64,000 bases of DNA, from contig CAVYVZ010000004.1 of NCBI GenBank assembly GCA_963772065.1, positions 558,001 through 622,000 of the forward strand, written 5' to 3'. Positions within the stretch are counted from its first letter, which is position 1. Each line of letters opens with the position of its first letter. Shown here piece by piece: positions 55,672-64,000 of this stretch. Below the pieces are notes generated by a model. It ran no database searches, was not told the DNA's origin, and saw only the letters and a program-made list of their open reading frames with translations. Made by a program: the position numbers and the translations under genes. Origin of the DNA: CAVYVZ01 sp963772065 (GTDB taxonomy: Bacteria; Acidobacteriota; Vicinamibacteria; Vicinamibacterales; UBA2999).

Positions 55672-56301
55672 CTACTTGGGCTGGTACAGCTCGACGACGT
55701 CGCCGCGCTGGTGGAGCTCGCGCATCCACTGAAAGATGAGCGCTTGACGCCGCTCGGCGGCCGCCTTCTGCCGCGCTGCGGGCTCAGCCTCCACGAACGG
55801 AATCACGCGGCCATCCTTCGTGAACTCGTCGAGATGCGTGCGGTAGTACTGGCCGACTTCGTCCTCTGACGGCTGCACGTTCGATCCGAAGCGCTGGTTC
55901 AGGTACGCCTGGATGCGGAGGTCGTCGCGGCCGACGTCGCGAATCTGGTCCTCGCCGTAGCCGGTGGATCTCTCGAGCGCCGCGAGATCGGCGGGGCTCC
56001 CAACCCGCGCCTTCAACGTGCTGGCCTGCGCCGTCAACGCCGCCGGACTTGGCTCGGGAGGCGCGAACCGCGCGACCTCGGCGAGCACGAGCCGGCGCTC
56101 GATCAATTGGCGCAGGGCGAACAGGATCGGATCGACGCCTTCGGCAGGCTCGACGAGGCGCAGGCGAATCGCGGCGCGGACGTCGCTGAGCGTGATCGGG
56201 TTCCCGTCGACGCGCGCGACGACGCGGTCGAGGAGCTCCTGCGCGTGCGCGCTGCCCCACGTCGCGAACGCGATCAATACCGCGGCAACAAGCTTTCTCA
56301 T
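55672..56301 (-). CDS. SurA N-terminal-like periplasmic chaperone
   Basis: 209 residues. Signal peptide (LVAAVLIAFATWGSAHAQ), then VVARVDGNPITLSDVRAAIR, the classic SurA_N start, and ALRQLIERRLVLAEVARFA. YYRTHLDEFTKD is the parvulin-linker segment. A parvulin PPIase domain is missing, so it is a chaperone-only form. It sits next to an Omp85 and TamB pair and may guide outer-membrane proteins to them. Confidence 0.85.
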   Translation of the reverse strand: MRKLVAAVLIAFATWGSAHAQELLDRVVARVDGNPITLSDVRAAIRLRLVEPAEGVDPILFALRQLIERRLVLAEVARFAPPEPSPAALTAQASTLKARVGSPADLAALERSTGYGEDQIRDVGRDDLRIQAYLNQRFGSNVQPSEDEVGQYYRTHLDEFTKDGRVIPFVEAEPAARQKAAAERRQALIFQWMRELHQRGDVVELYQPK

Positions 56302-56338
56302 CTAGCCTTCATCGATTCTGGCGACTCTCGTGACTGCG

Positions 56339-56417
56339 CGTGTCAAAAGCAAACCACGAAGCCACGGAGATCACGAAGATGGCAATATGAGTGACCTTCG
56401 TGGTTGCTTTTGACACG
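56339..56417. repeat. 79-bp inverted repeat upstream of the SurA-like gene
   Basis: Arms 56339-56361 (23 bases) and 56396-56417 (22 bases) are complementary except for one missing base. The inner part has CACGAAG-type short repeats. Next to it, CATGTGAATCAT occurs twice (56424-56435, 56449-56460). It lies between the Omp85 stop and the SurA-like start; it may be an attenuator or a small MITE-like element, with no target-site duplication seen. Confidence 0.75.
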
Positions 56418-56465
56418 TGGAGTCATGTGAATCATCGAGCGCAGCGGACATGTGAATCATAAGAA

Positions 56466-59408
56466 TCAGAAGGCCTGCCCCAGCGACACGTGCAGCACCG
56501 TCCGCCGCTCGAGGCTGCCCGGCACGAGCTCTCGCGGATCGAGATTGAAGCCGAGATCGATCCGCACCGGTCCCACCGGAGATCGGTAGCGCACGCCGAA
56601 GCCGGCCGCGGCCCGCAGAGCGGTGACATCCATATTCCGGACGCGCGGGAAGACGTTGCCGCCGTCGAGAAAGCCCACCACATCGAGGGCCCGCCACGCG
56701 TTGACGAGCAGCTCGCCGTTCAGGACGATGACGCCGTTGCCGCCCGTCGGAAATCCAGACGGGGTGATCGTCTCGGCCGTGCCGAGCCGATCGAGCGAGA
56801 ACCCGCGCACGCTCGTATCGCCGCCAGCAAAAAAGCGCTCGCTCGCGGGGAGGTCGTCGATCGAGACGATCACCGGCTGACCGCTCTCGTCGATCTGCTC
56901 GACGGGCCGTTCGAATCCTTGCGCCATGCCGAGCAGCCCGCGGAGCCGCAGCACCATGCGGCGTCTGCCCGGCAGCCGTCGGAACGTGGCGGCCTGCAGC
57001 GAGGTCTGCACGAACCCGACCTCCGATCCGATCGCGCGCATGGCGAGGTCGTTGTCCGTGGACAGAAACGTGCCGCGGTCGGGATCGAGCGCGTCGTTGC
57101 GCGTATCGCGGAAAATGGAAAACGAAAATTTTGACAGCCGCACCTCCGGGAACAGGCGATCGATGAGCGGAATGATTTCCCGGTCCTCCTCGGTGAAGTG
57201 CTCGTCGAAGACTTCGTTCTGCTCGAACGAGTAGCGCCCCGCCAGCCCGTAACGCTGTGCCAGCCGAACGCCGGCTTCGGCGCGCAGCTCCCGAGAGCGA
57301 AAGCTGAAGCTGGAGCGAATGGCCTGGTCCAAGGTACCGGTCACCACCACGTCGGCGGGCGTGTTCAGGACCCGCGGCTCGCGATACGCCGCGAGGACGC
57401 GGTACTCGTTGAACCCGTAGCCCCCCTGCGGGATCGGCTCGAGGTCCTCTGCGTCGCGGGTCTTGAGGGCCACGCGTGTGAACAGGTTCACCGAGCGGTT
57501 CTTGCCGAACAGGTTCCGTCGGCCGATCTCGAAGAAGCCTCGCGGCGCCAGGTCGAATCGCTCCTCGGCCTGCCCTTCCGCGCCGGTCGGCCGCAAGCGC
57601 GTGCCGCCCTCGAGCCCGCCGCCGTAGCCGACGGTCGTCGGCGGCGCTTCATCCACCTGGACGAGGATGTCGCGCCGCGGCTCGGAGCCATGCGGCAGGT
57701 CGGTGATGCTGAAGCGCCGGAAGAGGCCGAGCGCCGCGAGCCGCTGCTGGCTTTCGGCGCGCGCCGAGTAGCCGAGCGGCTCCCCGGGCTCGAGCAGCAC
57801 CGCGCGCTGAATGGTCTCCGTGCTGGTGCGCCGGTTGCCGACGATGATGATGCGATCCACGAGCACCTGCGGGCCCTCGGCGATCGCCAGGCGCAGATCG
57901 GCGCGCGTGTCGCCGTCGGCGAACCCCTGGTGCGGCGTGACCACCACGCTCTCGTACCCCAGATTGAGATATTCGAGCGTGACGCGGTCGACGTCCTGCT
58001 CCACCTCGACTGCCGAGTAGGGACGGCCGGGCGCCGTCGTCATGACGCCGCGGATGTGATCGTCGGTGAACACCGTGTTGCCTTCGAGGTCCACGGTGCC
58101 GACGATGGTGCGCGGCCCCTCGCTCACGGTCAGCGTCACGAGCACGCGGCGATCGGCCGCGGGCGTCGAGCCGGCTGCGCGCGGCAGCACGGAGACGACC
58201 GGCTCGACACGCGCGCGCCTGAAACCGCGCGCGCGGTACACCTGGGTCATGGCGTCGACGCCCCGATCCAGGGCGGCCTCGACGAATGGATCGCCGCGCT
58301 CGGCCTGCACGAGCTTGAGGAGCTCCGCGCTCGCGATCCCCCGGTTGCCATTCACGGCGAGGTCGTCGATGACGTGCCGCGGGCCACGGTTCACCGCGAA
58401 CGTGATCACGAGCTCCTGGTCCTTCTGTTCGCGAGTGTGCCGCACGTCCGCGTCGCGGTAGCCGCGCGCGTGCAGGTAGTCCTCGATGGCGCGCTCCGCG
58501 TCCTCCAGGAGATCCTCGTCGACGGACCCTTCTCGTTGCAGCGGCACGAGATCCTCGCGCGCGTCCTGCGGGAGCGGATCGCCCGCGAAGGCGACGCTGA
58601 CGTGCGGGCCGCGATCGACGGTCATCACCACCACGGCACCGCCGTCGGCGGTGAACGTGACGTCCGGCCGGACGCGCGCCTCGTAGTAGCCGCGGGCGCG
58701 CAGCTCGCGCTCGTGGCGCTCCAGGCGCTCCTGCACCCCCACGCTGTCGTAGGGCCGTCCCGGTCGGGCGTCGATCTCCGTCTGCAGCCTGACGGCCTCC
58801 GTACCCTCGATGCCCTTGATCTCCACGCTGCGGATCGGCGCGGGCGCGCCGGCGTCGATCGTGAACGTGACGATCGCGCGGTCCGGGTCGTGAAGCTCCT
58901 GAATGTTCGATTCGACCTTCGCCTGCAGGTAGCCGCGTTCGCGATAGAAGGCGGTCAGGGTGCGCGCCACGTCATCGGTGCGCGACACGGGCGGAAGCGC
59001 GCCGAACCGCGCCGTCATGGCCTGGCGAAGCTCGCGCTCGGGGAGCGCGAGATCTCCACGAAATTCGACCGACTGCACCGCGTGCCGCGGCACGAGCAGG
59101 TAGGTCACCCTGACGCCGGTGCCCACCGGCTCCGACGACACGCGGATGTCATCGAAGCGGCCGAGACCGTGAAGGTGGTCGATCGATTCGCGCACGTCGT
59201 GCATCGACAGGGGCTGGCCGACTTTCGTGTCGATCAGCTCGAGGATGAGGCGATCCGTGACCGGCTTGCCTTCCTGCTGGACGAGGACCTCGGCGATCGG
59301 GAGCCCGAACGAATCCGTCGTCTGCGCGTGAACCGCCACGACGCCGACCAACGACCAGAGACCAAGGGCCCACGAAAGACCGAAGACCAGAGACCGAAGA
59401 CGGATCAT
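56466..59408 (-). CDS. Omp85 (BamA/TamA) outer-membrane protein with many POTRA domains
   Basis: 980 residues. The signal peptide (LVFGLSWALGLWSLVGVVA) is encoded by a heptad array. The POTRA region runs to about residue 620; at about 75-80 residues per domain that is seven or eight copies (for example VQSVEFRGDLALPERELRQA, IRSVEIKGIEGTEAVRLQ, IVGTVDLEGNTVFTDDHIRG). The barrel has GGDTSVRGFSL, the conserved loop-6 Arg motif, and a C-terminal Phe (LHVSLGQAF). It inserts barrel proteins. Its ATG shares one base with the TamB stop. Confidence 0.93.
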   Translation of the reverse strand: MIRLRSLVFGLSWALGLWSLVGVVAVHAQTTDSFGLPIAEVLVQQEGKPVTDRLILELIDTKVGQPLSMHDVRESIDHLHGLGRFDDIRVSSEPVGTGVRVTYLLVPRHAVQSVEFRGDLALPERELRQAMTARFGALPPVSRTDDVARTLTAFYRERGYLQAKVESNIQELHDPDRAIVTFTIDAGAPAPIRSVEIKGIEGTEAVRLQTEIDARPGRPYDSVGVQERLERHERELRARGYYEARVRPDVTFTADGGAVVVMTVDRGPHVSVAFAGDPLPQDAREDLVPLQREGSVDEDLLEDAERAIEDYLHARGYRDADVRHTREQKDQELVITFAVNRGPRHVIDDLAVNGNRGIASAELLKLVQAERGDPFVEAALDRGVDAMTQVYRARGFRRARVEPVVSVLPRAAGSTPAADRRVLVTLTVSEGPRTIVGTVDLEGNTVFTDDHIRGVMTTAPGRPYSAVEVEQDVDRVTLEYLNLGYESVVVTPHQGFADGDTRADLRLAIAEGPQVLVDRIIIVGNRRTSTETIQRAVLLEPGEPLGYSARAESQQRLAALGLFRRFSITDLPHGSEPRRDILVQVDEAPPTTVGYGGGLEGGTRLRPTGAEGQAEERFDLAPRGFFEIGRRNLFGKNRSVNLFTRVALKTRDAEDLEPIPQGGYGFNEYRVLAAYREPRVLNTPADVVVTGTLDQAIRSSFSFRSRELRAEAGVRLAQRYGLAGRYSFEQNEVFDEHFTEEDREIIPLIDRLFPEVRLSKFSFSIFRDTRNDALDPDRGTFLSTDNDLAMRAIGSEVGFVQTSLQAATFRRLPGRRRMVLRLRGLLGMAQGFERPVEQIDESGQPVIVSIDDLPASERFFAGGDTSVRGFSLDRLGTAETITPSGFPTGGNGVIVLNGELLVNAWRALDVVGFLDGGNVFPRVRNMDVTALRAAAGFGVRYRSPVGPVRIDLGFNLDPRELVPGSLERRTVLHVSLGQAF
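59346..59401. repeat. Heptad array encoding the Omp85 signal peptide
   Basis: Eight heptads in register on the plus strand: GACCAAC, GACCAGA, GACCAAG, GGCCCAC, GAAAGAC, CGAAGAC, CAGAGAC, CGAAGAC. Three heptads equal seven codons, so the encoded hydrophobic segment has a weak seven-residue recurrence. The units resemble those at 55296-55344. Confidence 0.85.
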
Positions 59409-62400
59409 CAGAAGACGTGCCTTACGCGTACGTCGAGGGCGAACGTTCGATCCTCGTTGCGCGAGAGGATCCACGAAAGGCGATCGGTCTGGTCGTACTC
59501 CAGCAGGATGATCTGGTCCCGCGTCGTCGACGAGTGGCTCCGCGAGTAGGTGAGATAGACACGATTGGACAGACGCTTGCCGATCGTCAGCCGGGCCCCG
59601 GGATCGAAGCGGGACGACTGCTGGTAGACATCGGTCACCGACGGCGTCAACTGGAAGGTGTCGACGCCGAACGTCTGCTCCACGACGCGGCCGACCTCGG
59701 ATGAGATCTGTCCGGTCAGCGCACGCGCCGCGCGCTCCTGGAGGAGCTGCTGCTGCGGCGTGATCGTTTCGCTGTAGCCGCGTCCTTCCGGCAGCTGCCC
59801 CGGATCGAGATCCGCGAGCAGCAGCCCGAGCACCTCCACCTGCGACAACGGCGGATCCGAGCTCATGTCGGTGGTCAGACGATCGAACGTGCCAACCGCG
59901 CGGACGGTGATCTGATACGTCTGCCCGGGCACGCGCACGCGGGTCTGCGCCTCGACGTCGATGAAGGGCTGGATGCGCGTCGGGTTGTTGAAGTCGATCG
60001 TGCCGCGGGTGACGAGATAGCGCCGGCCCTCGAAGCGCACCTCGCCGCGCTCGATCTCGGCGCGGCCGAGGAGGAGCGGCCGGTCGAACGTGCCGCGCAG
60101 CTGCAGATCGGCGCTCGACACGATTCGCACGCTGTTGTTTTCGATTCGCAGCGTCGACGGCGCATTGATGCGCACGTCGTAGCGGAGCGGCAGCGTGGTC
60201 GGCAGCGACGCGGCGCTCTGTGAGGGTCCGGAGCCCCCCAGATCGAAGAGGCCGCCGCCGGCATCGAACCGGCCCGTGTACACGGCGTTGCGGACGAAGA
60301 CGTTGCCGCCAAGGGTGGGCTGATCCACGCTGCCAATCAGGCTGAGATCGGCATCGACGACCGAGCGCATGCCCGTGGGGAATCGAAGCCGCATGTCACG
60401 GCCGGTCATCGTCACATCGAGGCGGCTCGGGCGATAGCCTTCGATGCCGATCCGGCCGCCGAACTGCACGTCGCCTCCCCCGAGCCGGGCGCGAAGGCCG
60501 TCGAGCTGCAGGCCGCGCGCATCGAGCGTCACCGCGCCGTTGATCCCTTCGAGCGCATGCGGAAGGTCGAAGTGACGGATGCGGCCGTTGTCGACGCGCA
60601 GCGTGCCCGTCACGGCGGGGTTGCGCATCGGCCCCTCGAACGCGGCCTGCACCGACGCGCTGCCCGAGCTACGGACGTCCCTGAAAAACCCCTGCAGGAT
60701 GCCGAGGTTCGCGACGCCGTTGGCGCGCATCGCGATGCGCTCGTCGTGGAGGCTCACGAGGCCCGTGACGTCGAGCTCCGTCTCCTCGCCCACGAGCCGC
60801 ATCTCGGTCAGGCGAACGGAGTGGCGGTCGAGCGCCACCTTGATCGGCGTGGCATTGCGCAGGCGGTAGTCGAAGAGGCGCATGTCGAGCGAATCGACGG
60901 TCGCGTCCACGAGCAGATGGTCGATGTTCGCCAGCTCGCCCACCACGCGGACGCTGCCGCTGGCGACGGCGGTCGTGAACGGCGAGAGCTGCGGGTTGAG
61001 CGCGCGCACGTACGGATCGAGCGACGTGTCGCTCACGCGGAACGAGAGCTCCGCGTCCATCTCGTCGGTCAGGGCGATGCGGCCGGCGCCCGACACCGCG
61101 AGGCGTGATGATGCGGCCTCGAGCGTGATGGTGAGGATCTCGCCCCGGATCGACAGGTCCGCGGCGATCTGTCCGACGCCTTCGTCGCCGGCGAACAGGT
61201 CGCTGATCGAGCCGCGCCCATCGAAGCGCGGGTTGTCGAAGGTGCCGGCTCCGCCAGCGGTGAAGTCGAGGAACCCCGAAAGCGGCACGGGGGATCCTGT
61301 GGCGGCGCCGAGCGATTCCACCGGTATGCGTCGGCCGTTGAAGTTGAACGCGTAGGTGCCATCCCAGCCGACGTACGCCGCGCCGGCGCCGCGCCCGCCG
61401 CCCTTCTGCACGTCGATGTTGTCGAGGCGTACGCCGCCGCCCTCGAAGCGCAGCGACGCCGCCGCCCGTGCGAACGGCTCGCCGTACGCCACGCCGTCCA
61501 TGATCGTCAGCGTGCCGAATCCGAACGGCGTCTGATACCTGCCGAAGAGGTGATACTCGCCTGACACCAGCCCTTCGACGGGATAGTCATCGAGCTGGAA
61601 TGCGTGCCGCAGGTCCGCCAGCGGGCGATCCACGATGCGCACGCGCGCGTTGATTTCCTCGCCGCCGTCGCGCCGCGGGTAGCCGATCGAGAACCGTCCG
61701 TCCGCCCGGATCGACGAGGCGCCCGACGTGATGACCACGTCCTTCACGTCCGTGTAGCTGTTCTCGATCACCGCCGTTCCGCGCGCGGTCCCCCAGTCGA
61801 CGTCCCACGCCGTCATGCGCTCGCCCGCGAACGTCCCTTCGATGCGCGGCCGCCGAAAGGCGCCGGTCATGACGCCGTCGAACGTTCCATAGCCGCCGAT
61901 CGGAATCGCGCGCGTGGACGCGCCGAACGCGGTCATCAGGCCGGCCAGCAGCCGATCGCTTTCCTGCCAGTCGGCGCTGGTCACGTGGAACGGGATGTTC
62001 GAACGCTCGCCGTAGGCGGTCCGCCCCTCGAATTCGATGTACGTCTCAGGAGTCGCGACACGGCTCGGCGCGATGTCCACCCACTCGGGTCCGAGTGCAT
62101 ACGTCAGCTCGCCGCCAATCGGCACGGGCGCGGACGGCAAGTGATTGCTGAACGGTCCCCACGGCTTGCCACGCTGCGATTGCGCTTCGATGGAGTCGAC
62201 CGGTAGCTGTCGGGTCAGCAGGCGCGTGTCGCCCGGCGGCGTGAGGGTGACCGCACCGTTCCACTCGCGCTCGGCAAAGCGGCCGAGCGGCCAGACGAGC
62301 AGATTGCGGCCCCGGGCGCGCCCCGCGGCGCGAAGCCCCTGCACCTCGAAGAAATTCGTGAGGGCGAGCATGTCGACGTCACGGTAGGTGGCGTCGAAGG

Positions 62401-63475
62401 TCGCGGTCGCGCGCACCCCCGGCTTTCCGAGCGGCAACATGGAGTACGTGAAGTTCGCCTGTCCGCCGTACACGCGCGTCGTCGCTTCGGTCACCGCCAA
62501 GCGGTCGGGAAGCCAGATGAGCGCGCCCTTGAGATCGCTGAAGCGGTACCGGTTCACGCCGGCGAGCCGGCTGTGAAACGTGCCCTTCAGCTCGCGGCCG
62601 CCCTTGAACATGTGGAACGTTCCGGTGAAGTCACCGTCGCCGTACAGCGAGAACGTGTCGCGTGCGAAAAACAGCTCGCGCATCCGCGGGAAATGGATGC
62701 GTGATTTCACGTTGTAGATCTGCTCGGGCCAGCGCGCCGGATCCACCCGTCCGGTCAGGAACGACTTCGCGCCGTCGGTGACCAGATCGATGCGATCGAA
62801 GAGAATTTTGCCGCCTTCGATCTTGAACGTCGCCGTCATGTCGGCGCGCATCGGTTCGTACTTCTGAATCAGGACCGTGCCGTTCGAAAAGGCTGCCTTC
62901 CCCAGGTACTCATTTGCCGGCCGGTACACCGTGACGTCGAGGTTGCGGGCCACCGTGCTCCACGGCGTCACATGATCCTCGTACGTGAACTCGCCCCGAT
63001 GCGCCCGCACATGCTGCAGCGTCGTCGTCCACCGGCTCTGCCCACGCCGGCCCTCGGGCGTGAGCTTGGGAAAGTTGTTGCGGCCGTTCGCGAACGTCTC
63101 GACGTACATGTTCCAGTCGGTCATCTCGATGGTGTCGAAGACGACGCGCCGGTTGAAGAGCGTCTCCCAGGGCATCGAGATGTCGATCCGCTTGGCGGTG
63201 AGAAAGGGGCGCGACTGCGGGGTGAGGCCTTCGATGACGAGATCCTCCACACGGAACGTTCCGTTCCAGAGGCGGACCGAGAGGCGGCCGATGTGCATCG
63301 GGCGCCGCGTGAAGTTCGTCCCTTCCCGTTCCGCCCGCAGGCGCAGCGCCGGACCGAGATCCATCGTCACGGTCGTCACCGCGGTGACGGCGAGGATGAC
63401 CGCCAGAACGACGACGACGATCTTGATCGCGCGTCGGGCCCTGAGCGTGAGCGGATGATGGAAGAACTTCTTCAC
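59408..63475 (-). CDS. tamB: TamB (DUF490) family translocation/assembly protein
   Basis: 1355 residues. Short cytoplasmic start, one inner-membrane helix (IKIVVVVLAVILAVTAVTTV), an AsmA-like segment (GRLSVRLWNGTFRVEDLVIE), a long beta-helical taco fold, and the C-terminal TamB domain (LPLRYDVRINAPSTLRIENN, RVPGQTYQITVRAVGTFDRL, VEVLGLLLADLDPGQL). It bridges the envelope and works with the Omp85 partner downstream, with lipid transport as an alternative role. The start is 12 bases after the biotin-carrier stop. Confidence 0.93.
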   Translation of the reverse strand: MKKFFHHPLTLRARRAIKIVVVVLAVILAVTAVTTVTMDLGPALRLRAEREGTNFTRRPMHIGRLSVRLWNGTFRVEDLVIEGLTPQSRPFLTAKRIDISMPWETLFNRRVVFDTIEMTDWNMYVETFANGRNNFPKLTPEGRRGQSRWTTTLQHVRAHRGEFTYEDHVTPWSTVARNLDVTVYRPANEYLGKAAFSNGTVLIQKYEPMRADMTATFKIEGGKILFDRIDLVTDGAKSFLTGRVDPARWPEQIYNVKSRIHFPRMRELFFARDTFSLYGDGDFTGTFHMFKGGRELKGTFHSRLAGVNRYRFSDLKGALIWLPDRLAVTEATTRVYGGQANFTYSMLPLGKPGVRATATFDATYRDVDMLALTNFFEVQGLRAAGRARGRNLLVWPLGRFAEREWNGAVTLTPPGDTRLLTRQLPVDSIEAQSQRGKPWGPFSNHLPSAPVPIGGELTYALGPEWVDIAPSRVATPETYIEFEGRTAYGERSNIPFHVTSADWQESDRLLAGLMTAFGASTRAIPIGGYGTFDGVMTGAFRRPRIEGTFAGERMTAWDVDWGTARGTAVIENSYTDVKDVVITSGASSIRADGRFSIGYPRRDGGEEINARVRIVDRPLADLRHAFQLDDYPVEGLVSGEYHLFGRYQTPFGFGTLTIMDGVAYGEPFARAAASLRFEGGGVRLDNIDVQKGGGRGAGAAYVGWDGTYAFNFNGRRIPVESLGAATGSPVPLSGFLDFTAGGAGTFDNPRFDGRGSISDLFAGDEGVGQIAADLSIRGEILTITLEAASSRLAVSGAGRIALTDEMDAELSFRVSDTSLDPYVRALNPQLSPFTTAVASGSVRVVGELANIDHLLVDATVDSLDMRLFDYRLRNATPIKVALDRHSVRLTEMRLVGEETELDVTGLVSLHDERIAMRANGVANLGILQGFFRDVRSSGSASVQAAFEGPMRNPAVTGTLRVDNGRIRHFDLPHALEGINGAVTLDARGLQLDGLRARLGGGDVQFGGRIGIEGYRPSRLDVTMTGRDMRLRFPTGMRSVVDADLSLIGSVDQPTLGGNVFVRNAVYTGRFDAGGGLFDLGGSGPSQSAASLPTTLPLRYDVRINAPSTLRIENNSVRIVSSADLQLRGTFDRPLLLGRAEIERGEVRFEGRRYLVTRGTIDFNNPTRIQPFIDVEAQTRVRVPGQTYQITVRAVGTFDRLTTDMSSDPPLSQVEVLGLLLADLDPGQLPEGRGYSETITPQQQLLQERAARALTGQISSEVGRVVEQTFGVDTFQLTPSVTDVYQQSSRFDPGARLTIGKRLSNRVYLTYSRSHSSTTRDQIILLEYDQTDRLSWILSRNEDRTFALDVRVRHVF

Positions 63476-63486
63476 AGCGCTTCGAT

Positions 63487-64000
63487 CTATTCAATGAGAG
63501 CCAGGACGGCGCCGGCTTCGACCGAGGAGCCCTCGGAGACGTTGATTCGGGTGACGGTACCCGCCCTCGGCGCCCGCAGCTCGTTCTCCATCTTCATCGC
63601 CTCGACCACGACGACGCCCTGCCCGGCGGCGACGTGGTCGCCGGAACCGACCAGCACCTTGACGACCTTCCCCGGCATCGGCGCGATGACCGGCTGCGGC
63701 CCCGGCCCCACCGCGCGGCCCGAGCCAGCGTCGAACCCGCGACGGCCCCACGCCCTCCGCGTCGAACCGACGCTCGCCGAGACGAGCCGACCATCCACGT
63801 GGACGGTGAGCCGGCCCAATCCGGGCGGCTGCTCCGCAACCGCGACCTCGTACGAGCGGCGCACGCTGCTCTCGAAGGGTTCGGCGGCGAGGATGACCGA
63901 CCAGAGGCCGTTGATTACTGTGACGTCCGCGATGCGGCGCTGGCCGTCCACCGTGACGATGAATCCCGTGCCGGCGCGCTCGACCTCGACGCGGCGCGTA
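63487..64000 (-). CDS. Biotin/lipoyl carrier domain of a carboxylase (5' end beyond window)
   Basis: The visible 171 residues continue past the window edge with no start in sight (TRRVEVERAGTGFIVTVDGQ at the edge). The C-terminal biotinyl domain is complete: VIAPMPGKVVKVLVGSGDHV and EAMKMENELRAPRAGTV, with the biotinylated Lys in AMKMEN. A beta-rich linker domain precedes it. It could be the end of an acyl-CoA carboxylase alpha subunit or a separate carrier protein; both forms occur. Confidence 0.88.
   Translation of the reverse strand, partial: TRRVEVERAGTGFIVTVDGQRRIADVTVINGLWSVILAAEPFESSVRRSYEVAVAEQPPGLGRLTVHVDGRLVSASVGSTRRAWGRRGFDAGSGRAVGPGPQPVIAPMPGKVVKVLVGSGDHVAAGQGVVVVEAMKMENELRAPRAGTVTRINVSEGSSVEAGAVLALIE

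Overview
The window is GC-rich bacterial chromosome whose gene content points to Acidobacteriota, most likely class Vicinamibacteria. The signs are an 833-residue orphan FtsX/MacB permease of the acidobacterial (ADOP) type, many exported amidohydrolases, beta-lactamase-fold hydrolases, VOC, NHL and DUF1080 proteins, a B12-dependent ribonucleotide reductase, and a Gram-negative envelope set (multi-POTRA Omp85, TamB). No rRNA, tRNA, CRISPR array, insertion sequence or prophage was recognised. This is an inference from gene families, not from a marker gene.

Layout. 1-5.6 kb: a tight minus-strand run (DinB, class V aminotransferase, arginase-like, amidohydrolase, small DUF, M20 peptidase). 5.7-8.9 kb: a small membrane protein and the ADOP permease, bracketed by two copies of an 11-bp-period palindrome. 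8.9-13.0 kb: YdeI/OmdA protein, DEAD-box helicase, cupredoxin, an SDR gene fossil, AlkB-like dioxygenase coupled to a DUF6496 protein, and an NTF2-like protein. 13.2-20.2 kb: DinB, serine hydrolase, L,D-transpeptidase, MASE1 histidine kinase, FG-GAP and VOC proteins. 20.2-25.3 kb: a deiodinase-like selenoprotein, SIMPL protein, serine hydrolase, methyltransferase and small proteins. 25.3-29.9 kb: beta-barrel-like protein, Gfo/Idh oxidoreductase, amidohydrolase, ThDP enzyme. 29.9-44.8 kb: an almost unbroken minus-strand series (NHL, Nramp, DUF4406, RidA, CAP, DUF1080, cupins, YdcF, VOC, PQQ-type sugar dehydrogenase, CPBP, then a purine cassette of adenosine deaminase and purine nucleoside permease, NHL, GIY-YIG). 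44.8-54.2 kb: PEGA protein, nrdJ with a NrdR-type control region, proline-rich lipoprotein, sensor kinase and sigma-54 activator, CPBP protease. 54.2-64 kb: ilvE, a small monooxygenase-like protein, and an envelope block (SurA-like chaperone, Omp85, TamB) followed by a biotin-carrier domain cut by the window edge.

Two features stand out. First, the gene at 20186-20896 has an in-frame UGA exactly at the active-site position of the iodothyronine deiodinase family, followed at the right distance by a 7-bp hairpin with a GGU loop, as in bacterial SECIS elements. It should be read as one selenoprotein, not two fragments. Second, short tandem arrays with units of 7, 9, 11 or 14 bp sit on many gene borders and supply stop codons, a start codon or Shine-Dalgarno sequences. 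In nrdJ, in the ThDP enzyme and in the Omp85 signal peptide they lie inside coding sequence.

Caution: twelve genes carry single-position frame breaks (thirteen breaks, nearly all one base), although both halves of each protein look well conserved. This pattern fits uncorrected indels in a long-read or metagenome assembly better than real decay. These genes are typed as pseudogene because the given sequence breaks their frame; reading through the break gives the described product.
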